Assembly: GCA_018401435.1 (NCBI GenBank)
Contig: JAGYJW010000004.1
Coordinates: forward strand, 1 to 64,000
DNA: 64,000 nt
Source of the DNA: Deltaproteobacteria bacterium
GTDB lineage: Bacteria; Myxococcota_A; UBA796; UBA2385
Direction: 5' to 3'
Program-made: the position numbers and the translations under genes
Part shown: piece by piece, positions 38,219 to 49,384 of the stretch
Layout: each line of letters begins with the position of its first letter
How positions within the stretch are numbered: position 1 is the first letter of the stretch
The notes under the pieces: generated by a model
The model's database searches: none
Seen by the model: the letters and a program-made list of their open reading frames with translations, nothing else
Told to the model about the DNA's origin: nothing

Positions 38219-39330
38219 GGGGACTCCGGGGGTCGCAGGGCCATGGCCTCGGCGACAATGTCGATGCCAGCGGGACACCAGGTGCTGCAACGTCCGCAGC
38301 CCACGCAGCCCGAGCTGCCGAATTGGTCCTGCCAGGTGACCAGCTTGTGGGTGAGCCACTGTCGGTAGCGGGAGGCCAGGCTGCTGCGCACCGGGCCGCC
38401 GTGGATATAGGAGAAGTCCAGGTGAAAGCAGGAGTCCCAGCGCCGCTCGCGGGTGGCTGCACCGGTCAGATCGGTCAGATCGACGACCCCGGTGCAAAAG
38501 CAGGTGGGACAGACCATCGTGCAGCCGGCGCAGCCCAGACAGCGCGTCGCGATGGCCTCCCAGGAGGGGCCCTCCAGCGCGGCGAGGATGCTCTCTCTCA
38601 GCCCCTCTTGGGGCAAGGCGCGCGACTGTTCCCTGGTGGCGGCAGCGGCTGCAGACTGGGGGGCGATGGCGTCGATCGGGCTGGCGGGGGAGAGGGGCAG
38701 GCGGGCTGCGATCGCCGCACCGGCCGGGCTCCCGATCTCGACCACGAAGCGATGCTGCCCCTCGGTGATCTCGGTGAGGCAGAGGTCGTGGCCCTGCTCC
38801 ACCCGGGGCCCGCACTGCATGGACGCGCAGAAGCAGGCCCCGCCGCTCTCTGCACATTGCACGGCCACCACCAGCAGGTCGGACCGGCGGCTGGCATAGT
38901 GGGGGTCGGCGTGGCTTCCGTCGCGCAGCACCTTGTCTTGCAAATGGATGGCGGCCAGGTCGCAGGCGCGAAGGCCGACCAGGGCGAGGGGAGGGGGCGG
39001 GGCCGGCCGCTCGATCGCCATCCCACCTTCCGCCCCTCTCTCGGCCTTGAAGAGGGTCTGTCGGGCGGGATGCAGCCAACGCTTGGCCGAGTCCGGACCC
39101 ACCGCATAGCCGAATGCTGCGCCGTCGGGACGGCTTCGCAGGCGGCTGTGGCCGGGGCGGTCCTCGGTGGTCCAGCCCCAGGGCAAGGCGGATGCAGCGG
39201 GAAGTGGATCCAGCATGATCGCCCCGTCGCGACGGACGGGGCCGATGACCTGTCGGCCGCCCTCGGCCAGCAGCGCGATCAGGCAGTCGAGGTCTTCGGC
39301 GGCCAGGGTGCCGGGGGCCGTGTCGTCCAT
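38215..39330 (-). CDS. hydB: Group 3b hydrogenase beta subunit (4Fe-4S ferredoxin-like)
   Basis: The protein has 371 residues. The N-terminal half carries [20 protein letters not shown] and [17 protein letters not shown], diagnostic for the HydB/AsrA-type subunit. The C-terminal half has two cluster motifs, [16 protein letters not shown] (about 265-280) and [12 protein letters not shown] (about 345-356). It carries electrons between the gamma and delta subunits. It is the first gene of the operon. ATG 39330 lies about 12 nt behind a sigma-54-like promoter element. Gene order BGDA matches the archaeal sulfhydrogenase operons. Confidence 0.9.
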   Translation of the reverse strand: MDDTAPGTLAAEDLDCLIALLAEGGRQVIGPVRRDGAIMLDPLPAASALPWGWTTEDRPGHSRLRSRPDGAAFGYAVGPDSAKRWLHPARQTLFKAERGAEGGMAIERPAPPPPLALVGLRACDLAAIHLQDKVLRDGSHADPHYASRRSDLLVVAVQCAESGGACFCASMQCGPRVEQGHDLCLTEITEGQHRFVVEIGSPAGAAIAARLPLSPASPIDAIAPQSAAAAATREQSRALPQEGLRESILAALEGPSWEAIATRCLGCAGCTMVCPTCFCTGVVDLTDLTGAATRERRWDSCFHLDFSYIHGGPVRSSLASRYRQWLTHKLVTWQDQFGSSGCVGCGRCSTWCPAGIDIVAEAMALRPPESP

Positions 39331-39342
39331 GGTGCGGGAATA

Positions 39343-39358
39343 TGCAAGAACCGGGCCA
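39343..39358 (-). promoter_or_regulatory. Putative sigma-54 (RpoN) -24/-12 promoter of the hydrogenase operon
   Basis: Minus-strand TGGCCCGGTTCTTGCA matches the consensus TGGCACG-N4-TTGCW at all but one position with exact GG/GC spacing. The expected start lies 1-3 nt before the hydB ATG, so the leader would be nearly absent. Hydrogenase and hyp genes are classic RpoN targets in other bacteria. Confidence 0.5.
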
Positions 39359-39471
39359 GCTACAGGATGCCGGGCCGCGGCGCGCCGGGCCCGAATCGCA
39401 GGGTGATTTGACCCGGCCCCCTGGGCACATCCGCCCAGGGCTATAGCAGGGACGCCGCGCCGGAGGACCCC

Positions 39472-39702
39472 ATGACGCAGCCCGACCCCGATCTCGAGCC
39501 CCGCCTGACCGATGTGGAGGTCCGCATCAGCTTCTTGGAAGACAGCCTGAATCAGCTGGACGCCGTGGTGCGCGAGGTCGCCGACGAGCTGGCCCTGCTG
39601 CGCCGGTCGATGAAGGAGCTGCGGGGTCGGGTGGATGCCGGGGCCGAGACGGGTCCGGAGGCCAACCCCGATCTCCAGTACGAGAAGCCCCCCCACTACT
39701 GA
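39472..39702 (+). CDS. slyX: SlyX-family protein
   Basis: The protein has 76 residues. It is a coiled-coil protein with the SlyX pattern (LEPRLTDVEVRISFLEDSLNQLDAVVREVADELALLRRSMKELRGR) and the characteristic C-terminus EKPPHY. The function of SlyX is not established. It stands alone, divergent from the hydrogenase operon; GGAGG precedes the ATG and a TATAGC box lies about 28 nt upstream. Confidence 0.88.
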   Translation: MTQPDPDLEPRLTDVEVRISFLEDSLNQLDAVVREVADELALLRRSMKELRGRVDAGAETGPEANPDLQYEKPPHY

Positions 39703-39732
39703 TGGCCCGGGCGGGGCCTCCTTCCGGCCGGC

Positions 39733-40425
39733 CTACTCGGCCTCGTCTCCGCCAAAGCTGGCCACCTCGATATTCTCGGCCGAGGCTGTCTCACCGTCGG
39801 TGCGCGTACCCTGCATGCTGAAGGCCCCGCTGACGGCGTCGGGGTAGACCGACGCGTCCAAGAACAGGCGCAGGCTGTCGAAGCGGCTGGGATCGGTGAA
39901 GGCGGCGGGGTCGAAGCTGCCGCCCATGGCGTCCAGGTCCAGCTCGGCGAAGAAGAGGAAGGCCTCGGTCTGGCCCTCGACCAGCTGCAGGACCACGGCG
40001 ATGGACTCGTCCAGGCGCCCGTCCTCGCTCTGCAAGGCCAGGGTGGCGTCTACCGCGACGTAGTTGTTGCATTCGACCGCGATGGCGGGGCTGGCGCCGC
40101 CGTCGCTGGGGTAGACAGCGGTGCTGGTGACGAAGCGCAGGCTGCTGCGGTCCAGGCTGAAGGCCGAGCTGAGGCGGTCCAGCTCGCCATCGGCCCAAGA
40201 GAGGTCGGCCAGGTCGGTCTCGGGGACCCGCGCGAGGATCTCGGCGCCGGTCATGCCCAAGGCGCTGTCCGCCTCGGCCAGGGGGGTCGGGATGTCGTCG
40301 CAGTAGGGCATGTTGCCGGAAGCCCCGTCATCGTCTCCGGTGTCGGCGTCCTCCTCGCTGCAGGCGCTGAGGGTGGTGAGCGCAAAGAGTGCGGTCAGGG
40401 CGAGGGTGCTGTCGGACAAGCGCAT
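39733..40425 (-). CDS. Hypothetical lipoprotein
   Basis: The protein has 230 residues with Cys22 of a lipobox (TTLSAC) followed by an acidic linker (SEEDADTGDDDGASG). The exported domain is beta-rich with two Cys (MPYCDDIP and VECNNY) that may pair. No family is recognised. GGAGGAA precedes the ATG, and a good promoter lies upstream. It is convergent with slyX. Confidence 0.75.
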   Translation of the reverse strand: MRLSDSTLALTALFALTTLSACSEEDADTGDDDGASGNMPYCDDIPTPLAEADSALGMTGAEILARVPETDLADLSWADGELDRLSSAFSLDRSSLRFVTSTAVYPSDGGASPAIAVECNNYVAVDATLALQSEDGRLDESIAVVLQLVEGQTEAFLFFAELDLDAMGGSFDPAAFTDPSRFDSLRLFLDASVYPDAVSGAFSMQGTRTDGETASAENIEVASFGGDEAE

Positions 40426-40442
40426 GGCTTCCTCCAGGGTGC

Positions 40443-40471
40443 CATATAGGCATATGCAATGAACGTGCCAA
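40443..40471 (-). promoter_or_regulatory. Sigma-70-type promoter of the lipoprotein gene
   Basis: On the minus strand, TTGGCA (40466-40471) and TATATG (40443-40448) are separated by 17 nt, about 17 nt before the ATG at 40425. The short leader contains GGAGGAA. The local AT-rich patch stands out from the surrounding GC-rich DNA. Confidence 0.55.
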
Positions 40472-40626
40472 TAGATGGATACTGCATTCTCGTCGAATCG
40501 GGCCCGCTGGGGCGCCCGGATCGCGACATTGGCGTCAGGGTGGCCGAGGGATGGGCCTCGCGCGGCCGAAAGGGGCTATGCTGGCGGAGCCACCCCAGCC
40601 GCCGAAGCGGGCGAAACAGGACGACG

Positions 40627-41337
40627 ATGGCTGTGTTCTTGATCACCGAGATGGGGCGCGACCGCGCCCAGACCTGGGAGCTCCCCGCCGGAGAGATCAC
40701 CGTGGGCCGCAGCGACACGGTGCTCGTCCTGCCCAATGTGTCGGTCAGCCGGCTGCACGCCCGCATCGACCCCACGGACAACGGCCACAAGGTGCTGGAT
40801 ATGGGTGGCGAAAACGGGGTGCTGGTCAACGATGTCGCGGTCAGGGACCATGAGCTGAACACCGGCGACGTGCTGGTCGTCGGCAAGTACAAGCTCGAGT
40901 ACATCCGGTCCATGTCGGATCTCAAGGGGCCCCGCTTGCAGCAGGTCACGCTGCTGTCGGCCTATCCCAACCACCGGGCCGGCACCTCGGGCGACTCCAC
41001 CTTCGCCCTGTCCCCCGAGCTGCGCCAGAAGATGCAGGCCCAGGACAAGCTGCGCGAGTGTGCGGCCCTGGTCGCCGTCCAAGGCCAGCGCGCCTTCAAG
41101 CCGGGCGCCTCCACCCTCACCATCGGCCCGGGCGGGCAGGTGCCGGCCTCGGTCTTTCTGGCCCGCAGCCCGGTCGCCGAGCTGGCTTGGGAATCCGGCG
41201 GCCACGTCCTGCGCAAGATCAGCCTGCTGGGCAAGGTGACGGTGAATGGCGGCCCCCCCGACGACAAGACCCCCCTGCGGCCGGGCGACCGGGTGCAGGT
41301 GGGGGCCGACGTCTTCACCTATGAGCTGTTGAAGTAG
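40627..41337 (+). CDS. FHA-domain protein
   Basis: The protein has 236 residues. The FHA domain (about 1-95) has GEITVGRSDTVLVLPNVSVSRLHARID with the phosphothreonine-binding GR, S and SRxH residues, and ENGVLVND. A second FHA-like region (about 140-236; LTIGPGGQ..., VTVNGGPPDD, LRPGDRVQVGADVFTYEL) is degenerate. ATG 40627 is preferred to an ATG further upstream that would place a promoter and non-conserved sequence in the gene. It is followed without gap by the Cache kinase gene, so it likely binds phosphorylated targets of that kinase. Confidence 0.85.
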   Translation: MAVFLITEMGRDRAQTWELPAGEITVGRSDTVLVLPNVSVSRLHARIDPTDNGHKVLDMGGENGVLVNDVAVRDHELNTGDVLVVGKYKLEYIRSMSDLKGPRLQQVTLLSAYPNHRAGTSGDSTFALSPELRQKMQAQDKLRECAALVAVQGQRAFKPGASTLTIGPGGQVPASVFLARSPVAELAWESGGHVLRKISLLGKVTVNGGPPDDKTPLRPGDRVQVGADVFTYELLK

Positions 41338-43383
<2,046 letters not shown>

Positions 43384-43456
43384 GCCCACGCGGTTTCACA
43401 AGGGTCTCACGCCGGGATGTGCGGGTGGTGCCCCCTATGGGCTAGGTGGCCGGGCC

Positions 43457-44395
43457 ATGTCTGAGACTCCCGGGCGCCTGCTCCTCCTCGGCCCCCAGCG
43501 GCCGTCCCCCAACCTCTCCCTCGCCCTGGCTGCCGCCAAGGTGAAGGGCCCCGTCGCGGTGGTCACCGCCGGCTGGCGCCATGAAGAGGCCGAGCTGGAC
43601 GCCCTTCAGCGCGATCTGCCCTACCACCTGGTGCACCTGCCACTCTACCGGTGGTTCGATGAGGTGATGGCGCGAGATGCGGCGTTGAATGCAGCCTACC
43701 GTTCGCGCCAGGACCGGGTGCTCGCCTATAAGGAGCTCTACCGCCTGCGCCTGAGCGCGGCCTATGCCTCGGTGCTGCGCCTGCACCGCATGCCGCGCAC
43801 GCAGACCGATCTCCACGAGGCCGAGCTGCTGGACGCCGTCGAGGTCGTGCGCTGCTTGGACAGCCGGTCGGTGGAGGTCTGCGAGCGCATCCGCCAGGAC
43901 ACGGTCGCGGTGCGGGCCGACCATCCGGCCGCCGCCCCCTATAGCCAGCGGGTGGCCGAGATCATGGGCCACTGCGACGCGCTGGTGATCGCGGGCGGCC
44001 ACGTCGCCGTCCTGCTCAACCGGCTGCTCTTCTTTGATATGGACCAGCGCATCGCCGAGCTGATGGCCCGCGGGGGCACGGTGGCGGCCTGGTCGGCGGG
44101 GGCCATGGCCTTGAGCGAGCGGGTGGTGCTCTTCTACGATGATCCGCCCGAAGGACCCAGCGAACCCGAGGTCCTGGATCGGGGCCTGGGGCTGATCCGC
44201 GGCAAGACCCTCTTCCCCCACGCCCGGCGGCGCCTGCGCTTGGACACCCCAGACCGCCTGCGCATGCTCCAAGCCCGCTTCGGGGAGTGCGTGGGTCTCG
44301 AAAATGGAGCCTGGGTGGAGATCTCGAACGGGGGCTGGCAGGATTTCAGCGAGCCCGACAGCCTGCTGCACCTGTCGCCGGGGTGGGGCCGATGA
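43457..44395 (+). CDS. Peptidase S51/type-1 glutamine-amidotransferase-like protein
   Basis: The protein has 312 residues. The C-terminal half has the S51-type layout: DALVIAGGHVAVLLNRL (about 175-191) then GTVAAWSAGAMALS with nucleophile Ser213, and GLGLIRGKTLFPHARRRLRLD, as in cyanophycinase and dipeptidase E relatives. The N-terminal part (LLLLGPQRPSPNLSLAL, VAVVTAGWRHEEAELDAL) is the Rossmann-like half. S51 enzymes hydrolyse Asp-containing or isopeptide bonds. It is the first gene of the ATP-grasp/esterase cluster, with an ATGA overlap to the next. Confidence 0.75.
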   Translation: MSETPGRLLLLGPQRPSPNLSLALAAAKVKGPVAVVTAGWRHEEAELDALQRDLPYHLVHLPLYRWFDEVMARDAALNAAYRSRQDRVLAYKELYRLRLSAAYASVLRLHRMPRTQTDLHEAELLDAVEVVRCLDSRSVEVCERIRQDTVAVRADHPAAAPYSQRVAEIMGHCDALVIAGGHVAVLLNRLLFFDMDQRIAELMARGGTVAAWSAGAMALSERVVLFYDDPPEGPSEPEVLDRGLGLIRGKTLFPHARRRLRLDTPDRLRMLQARFGECVGLENGAWVEISNGGWQDFSEPDSLLHLSPGWGR

Positions 44396-45546
44396 GCGTC
44401 GTCGCCGACCTCGCCGCCTCCCTGCGCGCCGCCCCGGACCAGGCCGATCGGCTGCTCAAGGAATTCGTGGCCAGCCACCGCTTCCCGTTGGTATCGGGCA
44501 GCGCGGCCACCTTCTTCTTCTGGGATGGGCGGCCGGTGGAGTCCATCTACCTGTTGCACTGGGTGCACGGGCTGGAGTCCCGGCAGGCCTTCCAGCAGAT
44601 GGGCGAGACCCAGGCCTGGTTCTTGACCGTGGACCTGCCCGTGGCGGGCCGGGTCGAATACAAATTCGAGCTGCACCGGGGCGGGCAGCGCCACTGGGTA
44701 CGGGACCCCCTGAACTTGCGGCTGGCGCGGGATCCCTTCGGGGCGAATTCCGTCCTGCCCATGCCCAACTACCGGATCCCTCCTTGGACGGCGCCCGAGG
44801 TGGGGGTGCGGCCGGGCTCCTTGGACGGCTTCGCGTTGCGCTCGGCCGTCTGGGGCGATGAGCGACCCATCCAGGTCTACCTCCCCCGCGAATATAGCCC
44901 GCGGCGAAAATACCCGGTCATCCTCTGCCACGATGGGCGCGACTACATCGAGTACGCCGGCATTCGCACCATCCTGGACAACCTGGTGCACCGCCACGAG
45001 GTGCTGCCCACGGTGGTGGTCTTCACCAGCGGCAGCGACCGCCGCAATGCCGAGTACGGCGCCAATCCCAAGCAGGTCGAGTTCCTGTGCGACGAGCTGC
45101 TGCCGGCGGTGGAGAAGCGCTACGGCGTCTCCTCCGACCCCGCCGATCGCGGGCTGATGGGGGCGAGCTTCGGTGCGGTGTCCAGCCTGTTCACGGCCTG
45201 GTCGCGGCCCGGCGTCTTCGGCCGGCTGCTGTTGCAATCGGGCAGCTTCGTGTTCACCGATGTCGGGCACCACGGGCGCTCCGATCTCTGGGACCCGGTG
45301 GTGGCCTTCATCAACGCCTTCCGGCAAGACCCCGCGCGGATCCAGGCGAAGACCTTCATGAGCTGCGGCACCTTCGAGAGCCTCATCTCCTACAATCGCA
45401 GCATCGCGCCCCTCATGCGCGCCGCGGACTTGCAGGTGCGCTTTGTCGAGAGCGCGGACGGACACAACTGGATCGCCTGGCGGGACCACCTGCGCGATGG
45501 CCTTGCCTGGCTCTACCCTGGCCACCTCTGGATGACCTATGACTGA
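44392..45546 (+). CDS. Serine esterase with N-terminal E-set domain (Fes/esterase D-like)
   Basis: The protein has 384 residues. The N-terminal domain (about 30-135; SGSAATFFFWDGRPVESIYLL, VEYKFELHRGGQRHW) is an immunoglobulin/CBM48-like E-set. The catalytic alpha/beta hydrolase (about 150-384) has LPREYSPRRKYPVILCHDGRDY, the nucleophile elbow GASFGA (Ser259) and ESADGHNW (His358). This is the layout of enterochelin esterases and related PF00756 enzymes, usually acting on ester bonds of small molecules. It has no signal peptide. It overlaps the S51-like gene (4 nt) and the ATP-grasp gene (8 nt). Confidence 0.85.
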   Translation: MSVVADLAASLRAAPDQADRLLKEFVASHRFPLVSGSAATFFFWDGRPVESIYLLHWVHGLESRQAFQQMGETQAWFLTVDLPVAGRVEYKFELHRGGQRHWVRDPLNLRLARDPFGANSVLPMPNYRIPPWTAPEVGVRPGSLDGFALRSAVWGDERPIQVYLPREYSPRRKYPVILCHDGRDYIEYAGIRTILDNLVHRHEVLPTVVVFTSGSDRRNAEYGANPKQVEFLCDELLPAVEKRYGVSSDPADRGLMGASFGAVSSLFTAWSRPGVFGRLLLQSGSFVFTDVGHHGRSDLWDPVVAFINAFRQDPARIQAKTFMSCGTFESLISYNRSIAPLMRAADLQVRFVESADGHNWIAWRDHLRDGLAWLYPGHLWMTYD

Positions 45547-46834
45547 AGCGGATGCCACGACCCGTCGAATCGGTTTGAGTTTGGGGGCCGACCTGTGCTG
45601 GCCCGCCGCCTATGAGGCGCTGATGGAGAGGCTGAAGCTGGACCTGCCCGTGGGCACGGCACAGGTGCGCTTCGACGTCGAGCGGGTTCAGGTCGAGCCC
45701 TTCGATCTGCGCTACAAGCCGCGCTACGACCTCGTCATCGACCGCTTGACCCACTGGTTTCCCACCACCCGGGAGTGGATCAAGAAGATCGCGCTGATGG
45801 ATGATGTCTACGTGCTCAACAACCCCTGGGCCATCCAGTCCATGGAGAAGCACACGACCTACTGCGCGATGATGCGCCTGGGCATGCCCATCCCCGAGAC
45901 CTGGATGCTGCCCCCCAAGGAGTATCCCAAGCCCGGTGACGACCTGATGACCCGGGACATCGAGGTCACCGTCAAGCGCTACAACAAGCTCTTCGACCTG
46001 GCCAAGGTGGGCGAGGCCGTGGGCTATCCCGCCTTCATCAAGCCCTATGACGGCGGCGGCTGGGTGGGCGTCAAGCAGGTCAAGGACGCCGGGGCCTTGC
46101 ACAAGGCCTATGACGAGTCGGGCCAGCGGGTTCAGCACCTGCAGGCCGGGGTCAAGGACTGGGACCTCTTCATCCGGGCCATCGGCATCGGGCCCCAGGT
46201 CAACATCATCCGCTACGACCCCGATTCGCCGCTGCACGACCGCTACAAGGTGGACTTCAACTATCTGGACGCCGAGGCCTGGCAGCGGGCCGTGCGCATC
46301 GGGCGGGTGATCAACGCCTTCTTCAACTGGGACTTCAATTCCTGCGAGATGCTGCGCAGCGATGGCGTGCTCTTCCCCATCGACTTCGCCAACGCCTGCC
46401 CCGACAGCCAGGTCACCTCCCTGCACTTCCACTTCCCCTGGGTGGTGAAGTCCCTGCTGCGCTGGAGCATCTTCTGTGCGGCCACCCAGAAGCGCCCCAA
46501 GCTCAACCTGGACTGGCGGCCCTTCTTCGACATCAGCGATCGAGACGACCTGAGCTTTGACGAGAAGCTGGTCCTCTATGACGACATCGCCAAAGAACGC
46601 TTCCATGCCGACGAATTCGATGCTTTCTGCAAGAGGCACCTGTCGCACCTGGACGCGGTGGCCTACGACTACTTCGGCAGCGACGCCTTCTACAAGGTGG
46701 TCACGGCCAAGGTCGCCGCCCTCTTCCCGGCCCACGAGGTCAAGCGCTTCAGCGACCACTTCTACGGGCTGGTGCAGTTCTGGCGCAAGACCGAGGCCGA
46801 CCGCCTGGGCCTGAAGGCCGAGGTCGCCCCGTGA
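45539..46834 (+). CDS. ATP-grasp ligase-like protein 1
   Basis: The protein has 431 residues and differs from the three other ATP-grasp proteins of the cluster. The grasp elements are YPAFIKPYDGGGWVGVKQV (ATP-binding loop, about 162-180), WDLFIRAIGIGP, and NSCEMLRSDGVLFPIDFANACPD (Mg/ATP acidic residues, about 264-286). The N-terminus LVIDRLTHWFPTTREWIKKIAL and NNPWAIQSMEKHTTYCAMMRLG matches RimK/CarB-like pre-grasp regions. It probably joins a carboxylate to an amine; the substrate is unknown. It is sandwiched with overlaps between the two esterase genes, so tight functional coupling is likely. Confidence 0.83.
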   Translation: MTEADATTRRIGLSLGADLCWPAAYEALMERLKLDLPVGTAQVRFDVERVQVEPFDLRYKPRYDLVIDRLTHWFPTTREWIKKIALMDDVYVLNNPWAIQSMEKHTTYCAMMRLGMPIPETWMLPPKEYPKPGDDLMTRDIEVTVKRYNKLFDLAKVGEAVGYPAFIKPYDGGGWVGVKQVKDAGALHKAYDESGQRVQHLQAGVKDWDLFIRAIGIGPQVNIIRYDPDSPLHDRYKVDFNYLDAEAWQRAVRIGRVINAFFNWDFNSCEMLRSDGVLFPIDFANACPDSQVTSLHFHFPWVVKSLLRWSIFCAATQKRPKLNLDWRPFFDISDRDDLSFDEKLVLYDDIAKERFHADEFDAFCKRHLSHLDAVAYDYFGSDAFYKVVTAKVAALFPAHEVKRFSDHFYGLVQFWRKTEADRLGLKAEVAP

Positions 46835-47562
46835 GCGCCCACACGGTCAGCTGGTATAGCCACCGGGTGGGGCGGGAGATGACCGTGGCCCGCTGGGGTC
46901 ACGCGGGCCGCCCCGTGTTGCTCTTCCCCACCGCCGCCGCCGACTGCTTCGACTACGAGCGCTTCTTGATGATCAAGGTGCTGCAGCCCTTGATCGATGC
47001 GGGGCGCATTCGGGTCTACTCCTGCGAGACCAACGCGGGTCAGAGCTGGTTGAACGCCGACGCCAAGCCTTGGGTAAAGAGCTGGTTGCAAGCCCGTTAT
47101 GATGGCTATGTGGCCGAAGAGCTGCTGCCCCACATCGCCCGGGACAGCGGCCAGGGCGGGCAGATCATCGCGTCGGGCGCGTCCATTGGCGCCTACAACT
47201 CGGTGAATACCGGGGCCAAGCACCCCGAGTACTTCAGCCACATCATCGCCATGTCGGGCACCTATGACTTCGACCGGTGGATGAGCGGGCACCGCGACCA
47301 GGACTACTACTTCAACCAGCCCATGCTCTACCTGGCCGGCATCCCCGACAGCCCCCAGCTGGACGGCATCCGCAAGGTGCAGTGGGTGGTGGCGACCGGG
47401 CAGGGCCGGTGGGAGGCCCCTGACGAGTCCGTGCGCCTCGCCGCGCTGCTGCGGGGCAAGGGGGCCAGGGTCAACCTGGAGCTGTGGGGCCACGACTGCG
47501 ACCACGACTGGGTCACCTGGCGGGCGATGCTGCCCCTGTTCCTGGACAAGCTGGTAGACTGA
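46831..47562 (+). CDS. Alpha/beta-hydrolase (esterase 2 of the cluster)
   Basis: The protein has 243 residues from a GTG start overlapping the ATP-grasp stop (GTGA). It starts SWYSHRVGREMTVARWGHAGRPVLLFPT, typical of esterase/PHB-depolymerase-like proteins, with nucleophile elbow GASIGA (Ser118) and the His in LELWGHDCDHDWVTW (about 220). There is no E-set domain or signal peptide. The pairing of this short esterase with the longer one flanking an ATP-grasp gene suggests that products of the ligase are ester- or amide-linked; that is inference. Confidence 0.83.
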   Translation: MSAHTVSWYSHRVGREMTVARWGHAGRPVLLFPTAAADCFDYERFLMIKVLQPLIDAGRIRVYSCETNAGQSWLNADAKPWVKSWLQARYDGYVAEELLPHIARDSGQGGQIIASGASIGAYNSVNTGAKHPEYFSHIIAMSGTYDFDRWMSGHRDQDYYFNQPMLYLAGIPDSPQLDGIRKVQWVVATGQGRWEAPDESVRLAALLRGKGARVNLELWGHDCDHDWVTWRAMLPLFLDKLVD

Positions 47563-47611
47563 AGATCCGCTGCAGGCGCCCATCCTGGCGCGTTGCACCC
47601 TGGGGGCTTCC

Positions 47612-48835
47612 ATGCACGTCATCCTGCTCGCGCCACATTTTCCCGCCAACCAGTTCCGCTTCTTGATGGGGCTCAAGCGGGTGGGTGCGCGGGTCACCGG
47701 CATCATCGACAGCCCCCGCGAGGCCGTGCCCAGCCAGGTGCTCAACCTGCTGGACGGGGTCGAGTTCATCCGCAATGTGACCAGCGCGGACGAGGTCGAG
47801 GCCGCCGTGCTGCGCATCCAGCGAAGGGGGCCCTGGGTGCACCGCCTGGAGGCGACGGTGGAGGCCCATGTGCGGGTGGCGGCCCAGGTCCGGGAGCGCA
47901 CGGCCATCCCCGGCCTGCCTTTGCGGGTGGTGGAGCTTTGCCGCGACAAATACGCCATGAAGGACTTCTTGCTGGCCCAGGGCTTCCCCTGCGCCCGGCA
48001 GGTGCCCGTAGCCAGCGCCGCCGAGGCCCGCGCCGCCGCCGCCACCTTGGGGCTGCCCTGCATCCTCAAGCCCCGGGATGGGGCGGGGGCTTCGGGCACC
48101 TACAAGATCCTCGACGCCGATGGGCTGGAGCGTGCCATCGCCGAGAGCGGCCTGGACCGCGGCGCGGCCCTCACCATGGAGGAGTTCCTCCAGGGCCACG
48201 AGGGCTTCTTTGACACCTTGACGGTGGGCGGCGCCGTCGAGATGGACTTCGTCTCGCACTACTACCCCAACGTGCTGCCGGCCATGCGGGACCGGTCCAT
48301 CAACCCCATGCTGCTGGCGACCAACCGCATCGACGCCGACGGCTATAGCGAGCTGCGGCGCTTTGGCCGCAAGGTCATCGCGGCCCTGGGCATCGAAACC
48401 GCGGCCACCCATATGGAGTGGTTCTTTGGGCCCCAGGGCCTCAAATTCAGCGAGATCGGCGCCCGCCCGCCCGGGGTGGGGCTCTGGGACATCTACTCCG
48501 ACATCGGCGAATTCGACCTCTACACCGAGTGGGCGCGGGCGGTCTGCTGGGGTGAGGTCCTGCATCGGCCCAGCCGGCGCCACACCGGCGGCCTGCTGGC
48601 CATTCGCCCGGACCAGGACGGCACGGTGGTCGGCTACTCTGGCGTCGATCTGGTGCAGCGCAGGTATGGCGGACATATTGTGACCGCATATCTGCCGCCT
48701 GCCGGCTCGCGCACCCAGCCGGTGGAGGCGGGCTACAAGGCCAACGCCTGGCTGCAGCTGCGACACAGCGACTACGACGCCTGCTATGCCATGATGGAAG
48801 AGATCGGTCGGACCCTGAAGATGCACGCGCGCTGA
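47612..48835 (+). CDS. ATP-grasp ligase-like protein 2
   Basis: The protein has 407 residues, CarB/biotin-carboxylase-like. Motifs shared with the two ATP-grasp proteins near 52.3-54.8 kb are CRDKYAMKDFLLAQGFPCARQVPV (about 109-133), LPCILKPRDGAGASGTYKI (ATP loop), MEEFLQGHEGFFDTLTVGG, THMEWFFGPQGLKFSEIGARPPG (metal-binding Glu) and a C-terminal NAWLQLRHSDYDA. The N-terminus HVILLAPHFPANQFRFLMGLKRVGARVTGI is a Rossmann-like pre-grasp domain. The start is ATG 47612, 49 bp after the esterase 2 gene. Confidence 0.87.
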   Translation: MHVILLAPHFPANQFRFLMGLKRVGARVTGIIDSPREAVPSQVLNLLDGVEFIRNVTSADEVEAAVLRIQRRGPWVHRLEATVEAHVRVAAQVRERTAIPGLPLRVVELCRDKYAMKDFLLAQGFPCARQVPVASAAEARAAAATLGLPCILKPRDGAGASGTYKILDADGLERAIAESGLDRGAALTMEEFLQGHEGFFDTLTVGGAVEMDFVSHYYPNVLPAMRDRSINPMLLATNRIDADGYSELRRFGRKVIAALGIETAATHMEWFFGPQGLKFSEIGARPPGVGLWDIYSDIGEFDLYTEWARAVCWGEVLHRPSRRHTGGLLAIRPDQDGTVVGYSGVDLVQRRYGGHIVTAYLPPAGSRTQPVEAGYKANAWLQLRHSDYDACYAMMEEIGRTLKMHAR

Positions 48836-48844
48836 AGGGGGACC

Positions 48845-49357
48845 ATGGCCAGCCTGCTCCATGTGGCGGTCGGTGTGGCCGCGGGGCGGCTGTGGGCCGG
48901 GCGGCCCTCCTGGCGCGCCGCCCTGGCCTGGTCGGCCCTGTCGATGCTGCCCGACGCCGACGTGCTGGCCTTCGTCGTCGGCATCCCCTATGCCGCCCCC
49001 TTCGGCCACCGGGGCGCCAGCCACTCCTTGGCCTTTGCCCTGGCCTGTGGGCTGGCGGTGGGCCTGGTGGGCCGACGGGCGCGGCTGGGCGCCCTGGTGG
49101 CCGCGGTGGTGGCCAGCCACCCCTTGTTGGACGCGCTGACCGATGGGGGGCTGGGGGTGGCCCTGCTCTGGCCCCTGTCCGACCAGCGGGTCTTTGCGCC
49201 CTGGCGGCCCATTCCCGTCGCGCCCATCGGTGCTGGCTTCCTGTCGGTCCGGGGCCTTCGGGTGGCCCTGGCCGAGCTGTTGCCCAGCCTGCCGCTCCTG
49301 GTCTTCGGGCTGTGGCCCTCCCGGCCCGGGCGTGTCGGGAGGGGCCAGAAGAAATAG
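48845..49357 (+). CDS. YdjM-family membrane-bound metal-dependent hydrolase-like protein
   Basis: The protein has 170 residues. It follows the YdjM pattern: N-terminal LLHVAVGVAAGRL, ALSMLPDADVLAF (DxD), GHRGASHSLAFALA and SHPLLDALTDGGLGVALLWPL, with four to five hydrophobic helices. The His/Asp residues suggest a metal site near the membrane, but catalysis has not been shown for this family. It lies 9 bp after the ATP-grasp gene. Biochemical role in the cluster is unknown. Confidence 0.85.
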   Translation: MASLLHVAVGVAAGRLWAGRPSWRAALAWSALSMLPDADVLAFVVGIPYAAPFGHRGASHSLAFALACGLAVGLVGRRARLGALVAAVVASHPLLDALTDGGLGVALLWPLSDQRVFAPWRPIPVAPIGAGFLSVRGLRVALAELLPSLPLLVFGLWPSRPGRVGRGQKK

Positions 49358-49384
49358 CTTCCGCTGCTTCAAGGTGGAGGGTGC

